From: Candidatus Wolfebacteria bacterium
GTDB taxonomy: Bacteria > Patescibacteriota > Minisyncoccia > UBA6257 > UBA9933
NCBI GenBank assembly: GCA_024654025.1
Contig: JANLIR010000006.1
Span: forward strand, 1 to 33,491
Length of the DNA: 33,491 nucleotides
Direction: 5' to 3'
Below, in pieces: positions 1 through 9,000 of the stretch (position 1 is the stretch's first letter; every line of letters begins with the position of its first letter). The translations under genes and the position numbers were made by a program. The notes under the pieces are model-generated. The model did no database searches and was not told where the DNA came from. It saw nothing but the letters and a program-made list of their open reading frames with translations.

Positions 1-144
1 TAGTCATTCGAGCGATGAGCGACTGACTACCCGCGTGACTAGGTAAAGTGCCTCCATTTTTGCTAAAATGAGTGCGAGTCTCCTTTAAGAGACACACCAA
101 AATCTGACTTTCGGTATAAATCCTTGACGTGGACTAGTCACTAC
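1..144. other. Non-coding stretch before the first gene
   Basis: I see no convincing ORF here. There is a short hairpin, GTCTC-CTTTAA-GAGAC, near position 80, but no T-run follows it, so it is not an obvious terminator. Base composition is more balanced than in the AT-rich core genes. The function of the stretch is unknown. Confidence 0.4.
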
Positions 145-172
145 TTGACGAAAGGCAAAAATTACATACAAT
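145..172 (+). promoter_or_regulatory. Sigma70-type promoter for the 67-aa small gene
   Basis: TTGACG at 145-150 and TACAAT at 167-172 are separated by 16 nt. The start codon of the small gene follows 51 nt later, leaving room for the leader that carries its strong SD. The call rests on box matches only. Confidence 0.5.
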
Positions 173-223
173 TCAAGCAGTTGTTAACCCAATTATTAAA
201 CCACAGGGAAGGAGGCGAGAAAG

Positions 224-427
224 ATGAGGCGAAAAATCATCAAAATCCTCGTGAAGCTGGAACGCGGGCGAATCACAATCTCTGACGCGGTCGATCGTTT
301 GAGCCTGATTATCGGGCCAATCAACGACCGTGAAAGGCAGGACCTGGAGACGTTGGCAATTCGCCAGCTAACAATCAAAGAGGTTCTTGAACGTCTCAGA
401 TACACTCACCAGGAGGATGCCGCATGA
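224..427 (+). CDS. Small hypothetical protein, 67 aa, with a very strong SD
   Basis: I do not recognise this protein. It is basic at the N-terminus (MRRKIIKILVKL) and otherwise predicted mostly helical, with a charged, Leu/Ile-rich pattern. It has no signal peptide or membrane segment. The start is fixed by a near-perfect SD (AAGGAGG, 209-215) about 8 nt upstream, which is unusual here because most genes in the window lack an SD. A promoter lies upstream and a Rho-independent terminator immediately downstream, so this is a self-contained unit. GC content looks higher than in the neighbours. Together these features suggest a transferred cassette, perhaps phage- or plasmid-derived. The stop overlaps the ATG of a possible 37-aa ORF in an ATGA arrangement. 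Confidence 0.7.
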   Translation: MRRKIIKILVKLERGRITISDAVDRLSLIIGPINDRERQDLETLAIRQLTIKEVLERLRYTHQEDAA

Positions 428-537
428 AACCACTCCCCGCAGTGTGGCTCAAAGCCCCGCCAAAATTAATCGAGACCAATATCACTCGGTTTGAGGCGGG
501 GCTTCTTTTTTTTCCGAATAAAACAATAAATACTTGA
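424..537 (+). CDS. Possible 37-aa ORF, translationally coupled
   Basis: ATG at 424 overlaps the previous stop (ATGA) and is preceded by AGGAGG (411-416) at a 7-nt spacing, a textbook coupled start. The predicted peptide begins MKPLPAVWLK. Against it, the body of the ORF contains the terminator stem and T-run (452-513), and its end runs antisense to the PAP2 gene. It may be a real tiny gene, a vestigial ORF cut off by the terminator, or a false positive created by the SD. Confidence 0.3.
   Translation: MKPLPAVWLKAPPKLIETNITRFEAGLLFFPNKTINT
452..513 (+). terminator. Rho-independent terminator of the small-gene unit
   Basis: A 10-bp perfect stem (AAGCCCCGCC at 452-461, GGCGGGGCTT at 495-504) closes a 33-nt loop and is followed by eight T (506-513). 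The right arm is also coding sequence for the last residues of the convergent PAP2 gene, so the two units overlap tail to tail. Confidence 0.75.
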
Positions 538-1024
538 TCAAATAAAAACTTAAAATAGCAATAATAACCCCTCCTAAAATATCGCTCGGCCAATGCACGC
601 CTACAAATATTCTAGCCATGCCTATTAAAAATGTAGTCCCAAAAAACCAATAACCGGCTTTTTTGTTTAAATAAAAAATCGCCAAGGACAGCGCTAGATA
701 CGCCGCCATGTGTCCGGACGGAAAAGAATAAGCGTAGTCGTATAAAAGCGGTTTGAACCCCAGTGCCACAAAAGGCCTTGGACTATGATAAAAAAATCTG
801 ATAACTTCGGTTATAATTCCACGCGACAAAATAACAGACAAAGAAACTAAAGAAAAAAAGTAAATTTTTTTCTTCCATTTTTTCTCCTTAAAAATTAAAA
901 ATATAGCCACGATGGCTAATACATAAGCCGCGTACTGAGCGAAAAAAACACCAACAATATCGAGAATGCCGTTAACGTTGGCCAAACCGTGTATTATGTT
1001 AAAAACTTGTTGATCAAGGAGCAT
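482..1024 (-). CDS. PAP2-family membrane phosphatase (probably undecaprenyl-diphosphatase type)
   Basis: This is a 180-aa polytopic membrane protein of the type-2 phosphatidic acid phosphatase family. The three family motifs are visible: R76-x6-R83-P84 (Arg in place of the usual Lys), PSGH at 102-105, and R138-x5-H144-x3-D148. Several hydrophobic segments alternate with short basic loops. Members of this size, such as BcrC/YbjG, recycle undecaprenyl diphosphate on the outer face of the membrane for wall synthesis; that substrate is inferred. The gene follows rpsR by 15 nt on the same strand and is probably the last gene of rpsF-ssb-rpsR-PAP2. Its final codons (EAPPQTE) lie inside the stem of the convergent terminator, so the C-terminal tail may have been altered by that neighbour. 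Confidence 0.85.
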   Translation of the reverse strand: MLLDQQVFNIIHGLANVNGILDIVGVFFAQYAAYVLAIVAIFLIFKEKKWKKKIYFFSLVSLSVILSRGIITEVIRFFYHSPRPFVALGFKPLLYDYAYSFPSGHMAAYLALSLAIFYLNKKAGYWFFGTTFLIGMARIFVGVHWPSDILGGVIIAILSFYLIKYLLFYSEKKEAPPQTE

Positions 1025-1039
1025 TAAAAAGAAAGGTGA

Positions 1040-1240
1040 TTATTGTTTTACAAACGGTAAAAGTCCCATTATCCGGGCGCGTTTTATCGCTTGAGCCAGA
1101 TGCCGCTGATGTTTTCGGCAAGTTCCGGTGTGTTTTGGGTCGATAATTTTCGCTTGTCCCGAAATAAAGCGTTTTAATAAATCAACCTCCTTGTAATCAA
1201 TACTTCTTAAATTTTGAGAACAAAAAAAACACTGTTGCAT
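1040..1240 (-). CDS. rpsR: 30S ribosomal protein bS18
   Basis: The 66-aa protein has the bS18 signature: a basic C-terminal half with TGTCRKHQR and LAQAIKRARIMGLLPF. It binds next to bS6 on the platform of the small subunit. The N-terminus carries CFFC, a Cys pair often seen in zinc-containing forms of bS18; zinc binding is inferred. It follows ssb by 3 nt in the conserved order rpsF-ssb-rpsR, so co-transcription is nearly certain. It is slightly shorter than the E. coli protein (75 aa). Confidence 0.95.
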   Translation of the reverse strand: MQQCFFCSQNLRSIDYKEVDLLKRFISGQAKIIDPKHTGTCRKHQRHLAQAIKRARIMGLLPFVKQ

Positions 1241-1243
1241 ATT

Positions 1244-1708
1244 TTAAAAAGGTAAATCTTCCGGCTTAATTTCTTCTTCGTCGATATTGATTTCCGGAAG
1301 TTCTTCTTTTGGTTTATTATCCGTGCCTTCGACTGCGGGCTGCTTATCCGAAGTAAATCTTGGTCCGCTTCCCTGGCCTGCCGGCCTAGGCCCTAATTGC
1401 ATTCTTTCGCAAATAATCTCCGTTGTTTTTTGATTCTGGCCTTCTTTATTCTGCCATGTTCTGGTTCGAATTCTTCCTTCTATTAAAACCAGGCTTCCTT
1501 TTATTAAAAACTGCGAGGCCACTTCAGCCTGCCTTCCCCAAACTACAATATTGTGATAATCCGTTTCCTCTTGTTTAACCCCTTTTTTATCGAACCAAAC
1601 GCGGTTAGTCGCCACGGAAAAACTGCCGACTTGCTGGCCAGTAGATGTGCTTCTTAATTGCGGGTCGGCGGTTAAACGCCCCAATACAAAAACTTTATTT
1701 AAATTCAT
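1244..1708 (-). CDS. ssb: Single-stranded DNA-binding protein
   Basis: The 154-aa SSB begins MNLNKVFVLGRLTADPQLR, the typical start of the OB-fold (about residues 1-105). A low-complexity linker (about 106-140) follows. The acidic tail ends EEIKPEDLPF, equivalent to the DDIPF tip through which SSB recruits replication and repair partners. It coats ssDNA as a tetramer in related bacteria. It lies 1 nt after rpsF and 3 nt before rpsR, within the classic operon. No SD is visible, consistent with coupled translation. Confidence 0.95.
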   Translation of the reverse strand: MNLNKVFVLGRLTADPQLRSTSTGQQVGSFSVATNRVWFDKKGVKQEETDYHNIVVWGRQAEVASQFLIKGSLVLIEGRIRTRTWQNKEGQNQKTTEIICERMQLGPRPAGQGSGPRFTSDKQPAVEGTDNKPKEELPEINIDEEEIKPEDLPF

Positions 1709-1709
1709 T

Positions 1710-2168
1710 TTATTTTAGTATTTCCTCTAATTTCTTTTCCAATAACTCGTTGTCGATTACTGTTGGGGTTTCTTCTTTTTGAGTTTTTACCTGTTCCCCT
1801 TCTAAAATCGGCTGTTTCTTTATTTTCGGCGGCTTAATAACCTCTCTGGCTCTTGCGGCTATTTTTTTATCGCGCAACTGGACCGGCGGGGTGATAATTA
1901 AAAACCTTAAGATTTTTCCGTTCAATTTAAGTTTTTCGGTTATTTCTTTTATAAACTCCGGTTCCAGTGAAAACCAAATAAAACCGAAATAGGCGGATTT
2001 CTCTTTTTTAATTGGATAGGATAAATTAATTTTTGCTACCTTTCCTTCGTTTAAAATTATCGCTTTATAGCCGGAAAGCAGTTTCATAATTTCTTGCCGG
2101 TCGTCTTCTTCTTTTGCTAAGTACCCTATTTCGTATTCTCTTTTTTGTATGTCTTTTTGTTCTTCCAT
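1710..2168 (-). CDS. rpsF: 30S ribosomal protein bS6
   Basis: The 152-aa protein carries the bS6 ferredoxin-like fold (YEIGYLAKEED, then KIAKINLSYPIKK and a second beta-strand YFGFIWF) in about the first 110 residues. A charged C-terminal extension (about 112-152) is variable among bS6 proteins. It pairs with bS18 in the 30S platform. The start codon lies at the inner end of a 22-bp inverted repeat whose other copy sits at the predicted 5' end of the transcript, and no SD is present. The leader is therefore likely structured, a natural place for feedback by S6:S18, which is known in many bacteria but not demonstrated here. Confidence 0.9.
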   Translation of the reverse strand: MEEQKDIQKREYEIGYLAKEEDDRQEIMKLLSGYKAIILNEGKVAKINLSYPIKKEKSAYFGFIWFSLEPEFIKEITEKLKLNGKILRFLIITPPVQLRDKKIAARAREVIKPPKIKKQPILEGEQVKTQKEETPTVIDNELLEKKLEEILK

Positions 2169-2313
2169 GCCCAGTACTACAACTTCGATTATTTTTGTGT
2201 TAATTCTCGAAATTATGGTTAATTAAATAATTTTATTTTTACTGCCCAATATTATCTTAGCTCAAATTCTCAAAAATATAGAGGGAATTCGTCGAAGTTG
2301 TAGTACTGGGCAT
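2167..2313. repeat. 22-bp perfect inverted repeat in the rpsF leader
   Basis: The arms at 2167-2188 and 2292-2313 are exact reverse complements over 22 bp, separated by 103 bp of AT-rich sequence. The left arm includes two bases of the rpsF start codon. I find no convincing target-site duplication, so it could be an RNA regulatory stem or an old MITE-like insertion. The right arm itself contains ATG opening an 18-codon ORF (MPSTTTSTNS...), whose translation is uncertain. Confidence 0.85.
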
Positions 2314-2322
2314 ATCCAATTT

Positions 2323-2351
2323 ATATTATTGGTCAAACCGATAAAAGTCAA
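2323..2351 (-). promoter_or_regulatory. Promoter of the rpsF-ssb-rpsR-PAP2 operon
   Basis: On the minus strand, TTGACT (2346-2351) and TAATAT (2323-2328) are separated by 17 nt, just downstream of the rpoC stop. Transcription would begin near 2315, at the start of the right arm of the inverted repeat, so the mRNA 5' end could pair with the rpsF start region. Confidence 0.55.
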
Positions 2352-2360
2352 TTAAAATCC

Positions 2361-5300
2361 CTACCCTTCAGTTTCTTCTTTTTTTGCGGCGACTTTATCT
2401 TTATAACCAGTGCCAGCCGGAATTAACCGTCCGATAATAACGTTTTCTTTAAGGCCCCGAAGCTTGTCTACCTTACCCTCGGCCGCGGCAGAAACCAAAA
2501 CTCTGGCGGTTTCCTGGAAAGAAGCCGCTGAAAGGAAACTGTCCGTTGAAAGGGAAACTGATTTTACACCCATCAAGAGTTGCTGAGCCCGCGCCGGCTT
2601 TTTGCCTTTGGCTTTCATCTCACGATTAATTTCCAAAAATTTAGACTTGCTGCTAACTTCGCCCATAACAAAATCAGTATCTCCTGATTCTTTTATTCTA
2701 ACTCTGGAAAACATCTGCCTTATTATTATTTCGATGTGTTTGTCGTTAATAATATTTCCTTCCGGAACATAAATTCTTTGAATTTCGTTTATCATATAAC
2801 GCTCAACGGCTTCCTTGCCTTTAAACTCAAATAATTCTTTAAGATCTATGTTTCCCTCGCAAAGTTGGTCACCCTTAGAAACTCGCGCCCCTAAGCCAAC
2901 AAAAACCTCCACCGTTCGAGGAATAATATATTCTATTATTTTTGATTTTTTATTCTTCGGAATTTTAAGCTTTATAACTTTGACAGCGTCGCGCTGTTCG
3001 ATGTCTTCTATTACTCCATCTTCTTCAGCTAAAATCGCCTTTCCTTTAGGAGAGCGGGCCTCAAAAATTTCTTCAACCCGCGGCAAACCATGAGTAATAT
3101 CAAGACCGGCAATGCCTCCAATATGGAAAGTTCTCATTGTCAGCTGAGTTCCCGGCTCTCCGATTGATTGCGCAGCTATAACTCCAACCGCTTGTCCTTT
3201 TTTAATAAGCCCCCCCCAACCCATATCAAGGCCGTAACACTTGGAACAAACGCCGTACAAAGTTTTACAATAAAGAGGCGACCTTGTTTTTACGGATTGA
3301 ATTTTTTCATCTTGGCTGATAATTTTAGCGGTTTTTCTATCAATTATCTCTCCGGCTTTAGATAAAATTTTATTGCCTGATTTTACGTCTTCCAAAGGAA
3401 TTCTTCCAAAAACACGGTGTTCATAAGAATACCCGAATTCTTCTCCGTCTTTTCTTAAAATTTCAGTTCCTTCGCTGGTGCCGCAATCATCTTCTCTTAT
3501 GGTTATATCTTGCGCAACATCCACTAACCGGCGGGTAAGATAGCCGGCTGACGCGGTTTTTAAAGCAGTATCGGTCAACCCTTTTCGAGCTCCGTGCGTA
3601 CTGATGAAATACTCTAAAGGGGTCAGCCTTTCTTTATATGACGATTTAATTGGCAATTCGATAATTTCACCGCTCGGATTAGAAACCAAACCCTTCATTC
3701 CCATCATCTGGACAACCGCAACCCAAGAAGATCTCGCGCCAGAATCAATAATAGAAAAAACTGAATTAAATTTTGATTGTATTTTAAGAGCTTCGGGAAC
3801 AACTTTGGAGATTTTCCTTTTGGCCTCTTGCCAAACATCAACCACTCTAGCCCTTCTTTCAGAATCGGTTAAAAGTCCCTCTTCGTATTGCCCTTGAATT
3901 TTTTCGATTTCTTTTTCCGCTTCTGCCAAAATACTTGGTTTTTCTTTGGGGACTATAAGATCATCCATGCCCCAGCTGACAGCCGATAGAGTGGCATATT
4001 TGAATCCAAGATTTTTTATCTTGTCCATTGTTTCCCAAGTCATTTCAGGGCCATAAATATCTATAACTTCGGCTGCCAATCTTTGAAGGGATTTGCTGTT
4101 CAAAGCGTCATTTACAAATCCAATATCTTGCGGTAAGGCTGTATTGAAAATCAAACGGCCCACTGTTGTCTCGGTAAGTTCTTTTTTATCGCTTAATTTT
4201 ACTTTTATCGGCGCGTTAACGTCTACGTAACCAAAATCATAAGCTAAAAGAGCCTCGTCAGAAGAAGGAAAAGTTTTCCCGGCTCCGAGAGCATCGTTGT
4301 CTAACCGAGTTAAATAATAAATACCTAAAACTATATCCTGGGAAGGAATTACAATTGGGTCGCCGCTGGCGGGCTTCAAAATATTTCTCGTTGAAAGCAT
4401 TAATTCCTCGGCTTCTTTTTGAGCTTCTTTGGAAAGCGGTAAATGAACAGCCATTTGGTCGCCGTCGAAGTCGGCATTAAACGCCTTACAAACCATTGGC
4501 GGGATCCTAATAGCCAAATCTTCGGTGAGAATCGGTTTAAAAGCCTGAATACCCAGCCTATGAAGCGTAGGCGCTCTGTTTAATAAAACTTTTTTATCGG
4601 CAATAACATCTTCCAAAATAGCCCAAATTTCGGCTGGAGCTTGCTCAATCAGACGAGTGGCGTTTTTAACCGTGTGAGCCAAGCCGTCTTTTATAATTCT
4701 GCTAATCACGAATGGCTTGAATAATTCAAGCGCCATTTTTTTGGGAAGGCCGCAGTTTTGAAGTTTCAATTCGGGTCCGACAATAATAACCGAGCGGCCG
4801 GAATAATCCACCCGCTTACCAAGCAAGTTCTGCCTGAATCTTCCTTTTTTACCTTTTAAAATATCAGCCAGAGACCTAAGCGGCTTTTTCTGTTTGGACA
4901 TTTGAACCGCGGCAGTGCCAAATCTTATGGAATTGTCGATTAAAGCGTCAACCGCTTCTTGTAGCATTCTTTTTTCATTAACAATAATAATTTCCGGCGC
5001 GTTAAGCTCTAATAATTTTTTCAAACGGTTATTTCTATTTATGACGCGCCTGTACAAATCATTTAAATCGGAAGTGGCGTAGCGGCCGCCATCAAGCGGT
5101 ACCATAGGCCGAAGCTCCGGAGGCAAAACCGGAAGCACATTCATTACCATCCATTCAGGCCTTAGCTTTGCTTTAATAAACGAATGCAAAAGCTTTAAGC
5201 GGATAAGAAGTTTTTTTCTTTTAAGCTCTTCTTTGGTAGTTTCTAAATCTTTTTCAGTCTGGTTATAAGCCTTTTTTAAATCAACGCCCTCAAGTATTTT

Positions 5301-5945
5301 TTTGATGGCTTCAGCCCCGCTGCCGGCCTCAAAAACATCTCCGAATTTTTTCGACAATGTAAAGTATTCGGCCTCGGATAAAATCTGACCAATTGAAAGA
5401 TCCGCAATCAAATCCCTAGTCTGTTCGGTCGCCGATTCCAAGTCTTTTGATTTTTGCTTGTCCAACCCTTTCTTTTTAGCGTCAAATTCCGAACCTATTT
5501 CTTTTAAAACTCTTTTCCTCGCTTCTTCATTAATCGAAGTAATTACGTACGCGGCATAATAAATAACTTTTTCCAATTTTTGAATGGGAATATTGGTGAA
5601 CAGACCAATTCTCGAAGGAATAACTTTAAGAAACCAAATATGAGTAACAGGAGTAGTTAGGCTGATATGGCCCATTCTTTCGCGCCTGACGCTCGAATGC
5701 GTAACTTCTACGCCGCAACGATCGCAGACAACGCCCTTATAACGAATTCTTCGATATTTTCCGCAATAACATTCGTAATCTTTGGTCGGTCCAAAAATAC
5801 GCTCGGAAAATAATCCGTCTTTTTCCGGACGCTGCGTCCGGTAGTTTATAGTTTCCGGCTTGATAACCTCGCCGTGAGACCACGACAAAATATTTTCCGG
5901 CGAAGCAACGCTTATTTTTATTGAATTGAAATCTAATTCTGACAT
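2361..5945 (-). CDS. rpoC: DNA-directed RNA polymerase beta' subunit
   Basis: The 1194-aa beta' subunit contributes half of the polymerase active-site cleft. The N-terminal zinc site is visible as C59, C61, C74, C77 (ECYCG...CDRCG). The catalytic Mg-binding loop NADFDGDQMAVH lies near residue 490. The second zinc site is formed by DDCGTSEG (about 820) and CKTLYGVCSKC (about 900). The bridge helix and trigger loop region (GEPGTQLTMRTFHIGG) follows. It is shorter than E. coli RpoC (1407 aa), largely for want of lineage-specific insertions. It lies 97 nt downstream of rpoB, with a hairpin between them, and is probably co-transcribed. Confidence 0.98.
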   Translation of the reverse strand: MSELDFNSIKISVASPENILSWSHGEVIKPETINYRTQRPEKDGLFSERIFGPTKDYECYCGKYRRIRYKGVVCDRCGVEVTHSSVRRERMGHISLTTPVTHIWFLKVIPSRIGLFTNIPIQKLEKVIYYAAYVITSINEEARKRVLKEIGSEFDAKKKGLDKQKSKDLESATEQTRDLIADLSIGQILSEAEYFTLSKKFGDVFEAGSGAEAIKKILEGVDLKKAYNQTEKDLETTKEELKRKKLLIRLKLLHSFIKAKLRPEWMVMNVLPVLPPELRPMVPLDGGRYATSDLNDLYRRVINRNNRLKKLLELNAPEIIIVNEKRMLQEAVDALIDNSIRFGTAAVQMSKQKKPLRSLADILKGKKGRFRQNLLGKRVDYSGRSVIIVGPELKLQNCGLPKKMALELFKPFVISRIIKDGLAHTVKNATRLIEQAPAEIWAILEDVIADKKVLLNRAPTLHRLGIQAFKPILTEDLAIRIPPMVCKAFNADFDGDQMAVHLPLSKEAQKEAEELMLSTRNILKPASGDPIVIPSQDIVLGIYYLTRLDNDALGAGKTFPSSDEALLAYDFGYVDVNAPIKVKLSDKKELTETTVGRLIFNTALPQDIGFVNDALNSKSLQRLAAEVIDIYGPEMTWETMDKIKNLGFKYATLSAVSWGMDDLIVPKEKPSILAEAEKEIEKIQGQYEEGLLTDSERRARVVDVWQEAKRKISKVVPEALKIQSKFNSVFSIIDSGARSSWVAVVQMMGMKGLVSNPSGEIIELPIKSSYKERLTPLEYFISTHGARKGLTDTALKTASAGYLTRRLVDVAQDITIREDDCGTSEGTEILRKDGEEFGYSYEHRVFGRIPLEDVKSGNKILSKAGEIIDRKTAKIISQDEKIQSVKTRSPLYCKTLYGVCSKCYGLDMGWGGLIKKGQAVGVIAAQSIGEPGTQLTMRTFHIGGIAGLDITHGLPRVEEIFEARSPKGKAILAEEDGVIEDIEQRDAVKVIKLKIPKNKKSKIIEYIIPRTVEVFVGLGARVSKGDQLCEGNIDLKELFEFKGKEAVERYMINEIQRIYVPEGNIINDKHIEIIIRQMFSRVRIKESGDTDFVMGEVSSKSKFLEINREMKAKGKKPARAQQLLMGVKSVSLSTDSFLSAASFQETARVLVSAAAEGKVDKLRGLKENVIIGRLIPAGTGYKDKVAAKKEETEG

Positions 5946-5968
5946 GCCAATTATGTTTAAATTTTCGA

Positions 5969-6013
5969 GCTCATTTATTCTGTAGCGACGAAAATTTATC
6001 TACAGAATTGAGC
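5969..6013. repeat. Hairpin in the rpoB-rpoC intergenic region
   Basis: GCTCA-TTT-ATTCTGTAG (5969-5985) pairs with CTACAGAAT-TGAGC (6000-6013), giving a 14-bp stem with a 3-nt bulge and a 14-nt loop. No T-run follows in the direction of transcription, so it is not a simple terminator. It may be an mRNA processing or stability element, or a small palindromic insertion. Confidence 0.6.
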
Positions 6014-6042
6014 ACCCAGCCCTGGCGGGATAGACAAAGCCC

Positions 6043-9000
6043 TTATTTTTTATCTTTTTTATCAACTTCGATATTCAATCCCAGCGCTTTCAATTCACTA
6101 ACCAAAACATTGAACGCGGACGGAATATTGGGATTTTTAATTTCTTCTCCTCGAATTATGCTTTCGTATGCGGCGGCGCGACCAAAAATATCGTCTGATT
6201 TTGTGGTAAGCATTTCTTGTAAAATATGAGCGGCGCCATATCCTTCAAGAGCCCAAACTTCCATTTCTCCGAATCTCTGGCCGCCGAATTGCGCCTTGCC
6301 TCCCAAAGGCTGCTGGGTAATAAGCGAATAAGGCCCGGTAGCGCGCATATGAATTTTATCCTCTACTAAATGATCAAGCTTAAGCATGTAAACATAGCCA
6401 ACGGTAATTGGTTTTGAAAATTTTTTGCCTGTTCTGCCGTCATATAACGGGAGTTTGCCGTCTTCTTTAAAGCCAGCCTTTTTGAGCTCAACCTTAATCG
6501 CCTCTTCAGTGGCTCCGACAAATACCGGACTAACCGCCCGATAGCCCAAAGTTTTGGCTGCTAATCCTAAATGCGTTTCTAAAATTTGTCCAAGGTTCAT
6601 ACGCGAAGCAACGCCTAATGGATTTAAAACAATATCAACCGGCGTTCCATCTTCAAGATAGGGCATATCTTCAAGCGGCCTGATTGAAGAAATAACGCCT
6701 TTATTGCCGTGACGTCCGGCTAATTTATCTCCAGCGGTTATTTTTCTAAGCTGGGCTACTTCGATTTGAATTTTTTTAATAACTCCGGGATCAAGTTTGT
6801 CGCCTCTGTCTCGAGAAAATATTTTAACGCTGATAATCCTTCCTGATTCTCCATGCGGCAAAAGAAGCGAAGTATCTTTAACGTCGCTGGCTTTTTCGGC
6901 AAATATTGCCCGCAAAAGTTTTTCTTCAGGAGTCAGCTCGGTTTCTCCTTTTGGAGAAATTTTCCCGACTAAAATATCTCCGGCTTTAACGTCGGCTCCT
7001 ATTCTTATAATTCCTTCTTCATCGAGATTCCGTAATTTTTCTTCCGAAACATTAGGAATGTCATTAGTGGTCATTTCCGGGCCGAGCTTGGTGTCTCTGA
7101 CATCGCAGTAAAAATCTTTTATGTGGATAGAAGAAAAAATTCCTTCTTTAACAACTCTCTCCGAGAGAATAATGGCGTCTTCGTAATTTCCGCCTTCCCA
7201 AGACAAAAAAGCAACCAATAGATTTTGCCCCAAGGCTAAAGTTCCATTTTCGGTGGACGGCCCATCAGCCAAAACATCGCCTTTTTTTACATGTTCGCCC
7301 TTCGCCACCCTCGGTTTTTGCGAAAAACAGGTATAGTGATTGGATCTTTGATATTTGAATAGGTTATATACCTTTAATTCTTTTTTTGTTTTTAAAACAA
7401 TTTTGTCAGCGTCAACCTCGACAATTTCTCCGTCGTCTACGGCCACAACTATTCTTCCTGAATCTTTAGCCACTTTGTCTTCTATGCCAGTTCCCACAAG
7501 CGGAGCTTGGGGAAAAAGAACCGGCACTGCCTGCCTCTGCATGTTTGATCCCATAAGCGCCCGATTCGCATCGTCGTTTTCCACAAACGGAATAAGCGAA
7601 GTAGCAACGCTGACTAATTGAGTATTAGCAATATCCATAAGTTCGACTTGATCTCTGGCGCAGGTTTTTGGTTCGCCGTGAATTCTTACTTCAGCTATTT
7701 TATCGATAATTTTTTTGCTTTCATCAAGTTTTACTCCGCTATGGGCAATTTTATATTTCTTTTCTTCGAAAGCGTCAAGCCAGATATATTCGTCGGTAAC
7801 TTTTCCATTTTTAACTTTGAAGTATGGCGTTTGAAGAAAACCTAATTCGCTGATTCTCGCGTAGCTCGCTAAATGATTTATCAAGCCGATATTTTGTCCT
7901 TCAGGAGTTTCGATAGGACAGATTCTTCCGTAATGGGAAGAGTGAACGTCTCTTACTTCAAAACCAGCGTGTTCTCGGGTCAATCCTCCGGGCCCCATCG
8001 CGGACAATCTTCTCTTATGTTCGACTTCCGCCAAAATATTGTGCTGATCCATAAATTGCGATAATTGGGAAGAGACCAAAAAGTCGTTCATTGCCACAAC
8101 AAGCGGTCGGCCGCTTATTAAATGCACGGCGGAAACAGTTCTCAAATCAGAAGTAGAAATTTTATCTTGAATATTCCGCCTCATTCTGGCAAAACCGACG
8201 TAAAGGCGGTTCTGCAAAAGCTCGCCGACTCCTCTTATCCGGCGGTTGCCCAAGTCGTCAATATCGTCCGGCTGAGAATTAGAATCATTATTTAACCGGA
8301 TTATTTCTTTGATAATATTTAGAAGGTCCTCATAATCAAGGATGGTGGTGTTTTTATTTTTAAATCCCAGCCGCTGATTAATCTTAAACCGTCCCACCGA
8401 AGACAAGCTGTACCGGTCAACTCTCTTGAACATCGCGTCAATTAAGCTTTTGGCGTTTTCAGCGGTTGCCAAATCACCGGGCCTGAGACGCTTGTAAATT
8501 TCAAGATAAGATTCCTCGGTATTCTTAGCAACGTCTTTTTTAAGAGTCGCTTGGATAAATTTTAAAGTACCGGTGTCGGCGTCTTTAAAAAGGTCAATGA
8601 TTTTTTGATTATCATCCAAAGGATTTTTGGTCCCGGCGGCAAAAATTCTTAAAAGATCGGTTACCGGCGCTTTTCTTTTCCTGTCTATTTTAACGCCAAT
8701 ATATCCGTCAACCTCTGTTTCAAATTCCAGCCAGCTTCCCCTGTTTGGTATAATCTTAGCTCCAAATAATTTTCTCCCTCTTGAAATATTAGCGCTGAAA
8801 TAAACGCCGCTTGAACGGATAATTTGAGAAACCACCACTCTTTCAACGCCATTCATTATAAAGGTATTTCTCGAAGACATAATCGGGAAATCGCCTAAAT
8901 AAATCTCTTCTTCTTTGGTTTCGTTGGTTAAATGGTTTACTAATTTTATTTTTGCCCGAAGCGGCGCCTCGTAAGTAAGGCCTTTCACTCGCGTGGTTTC

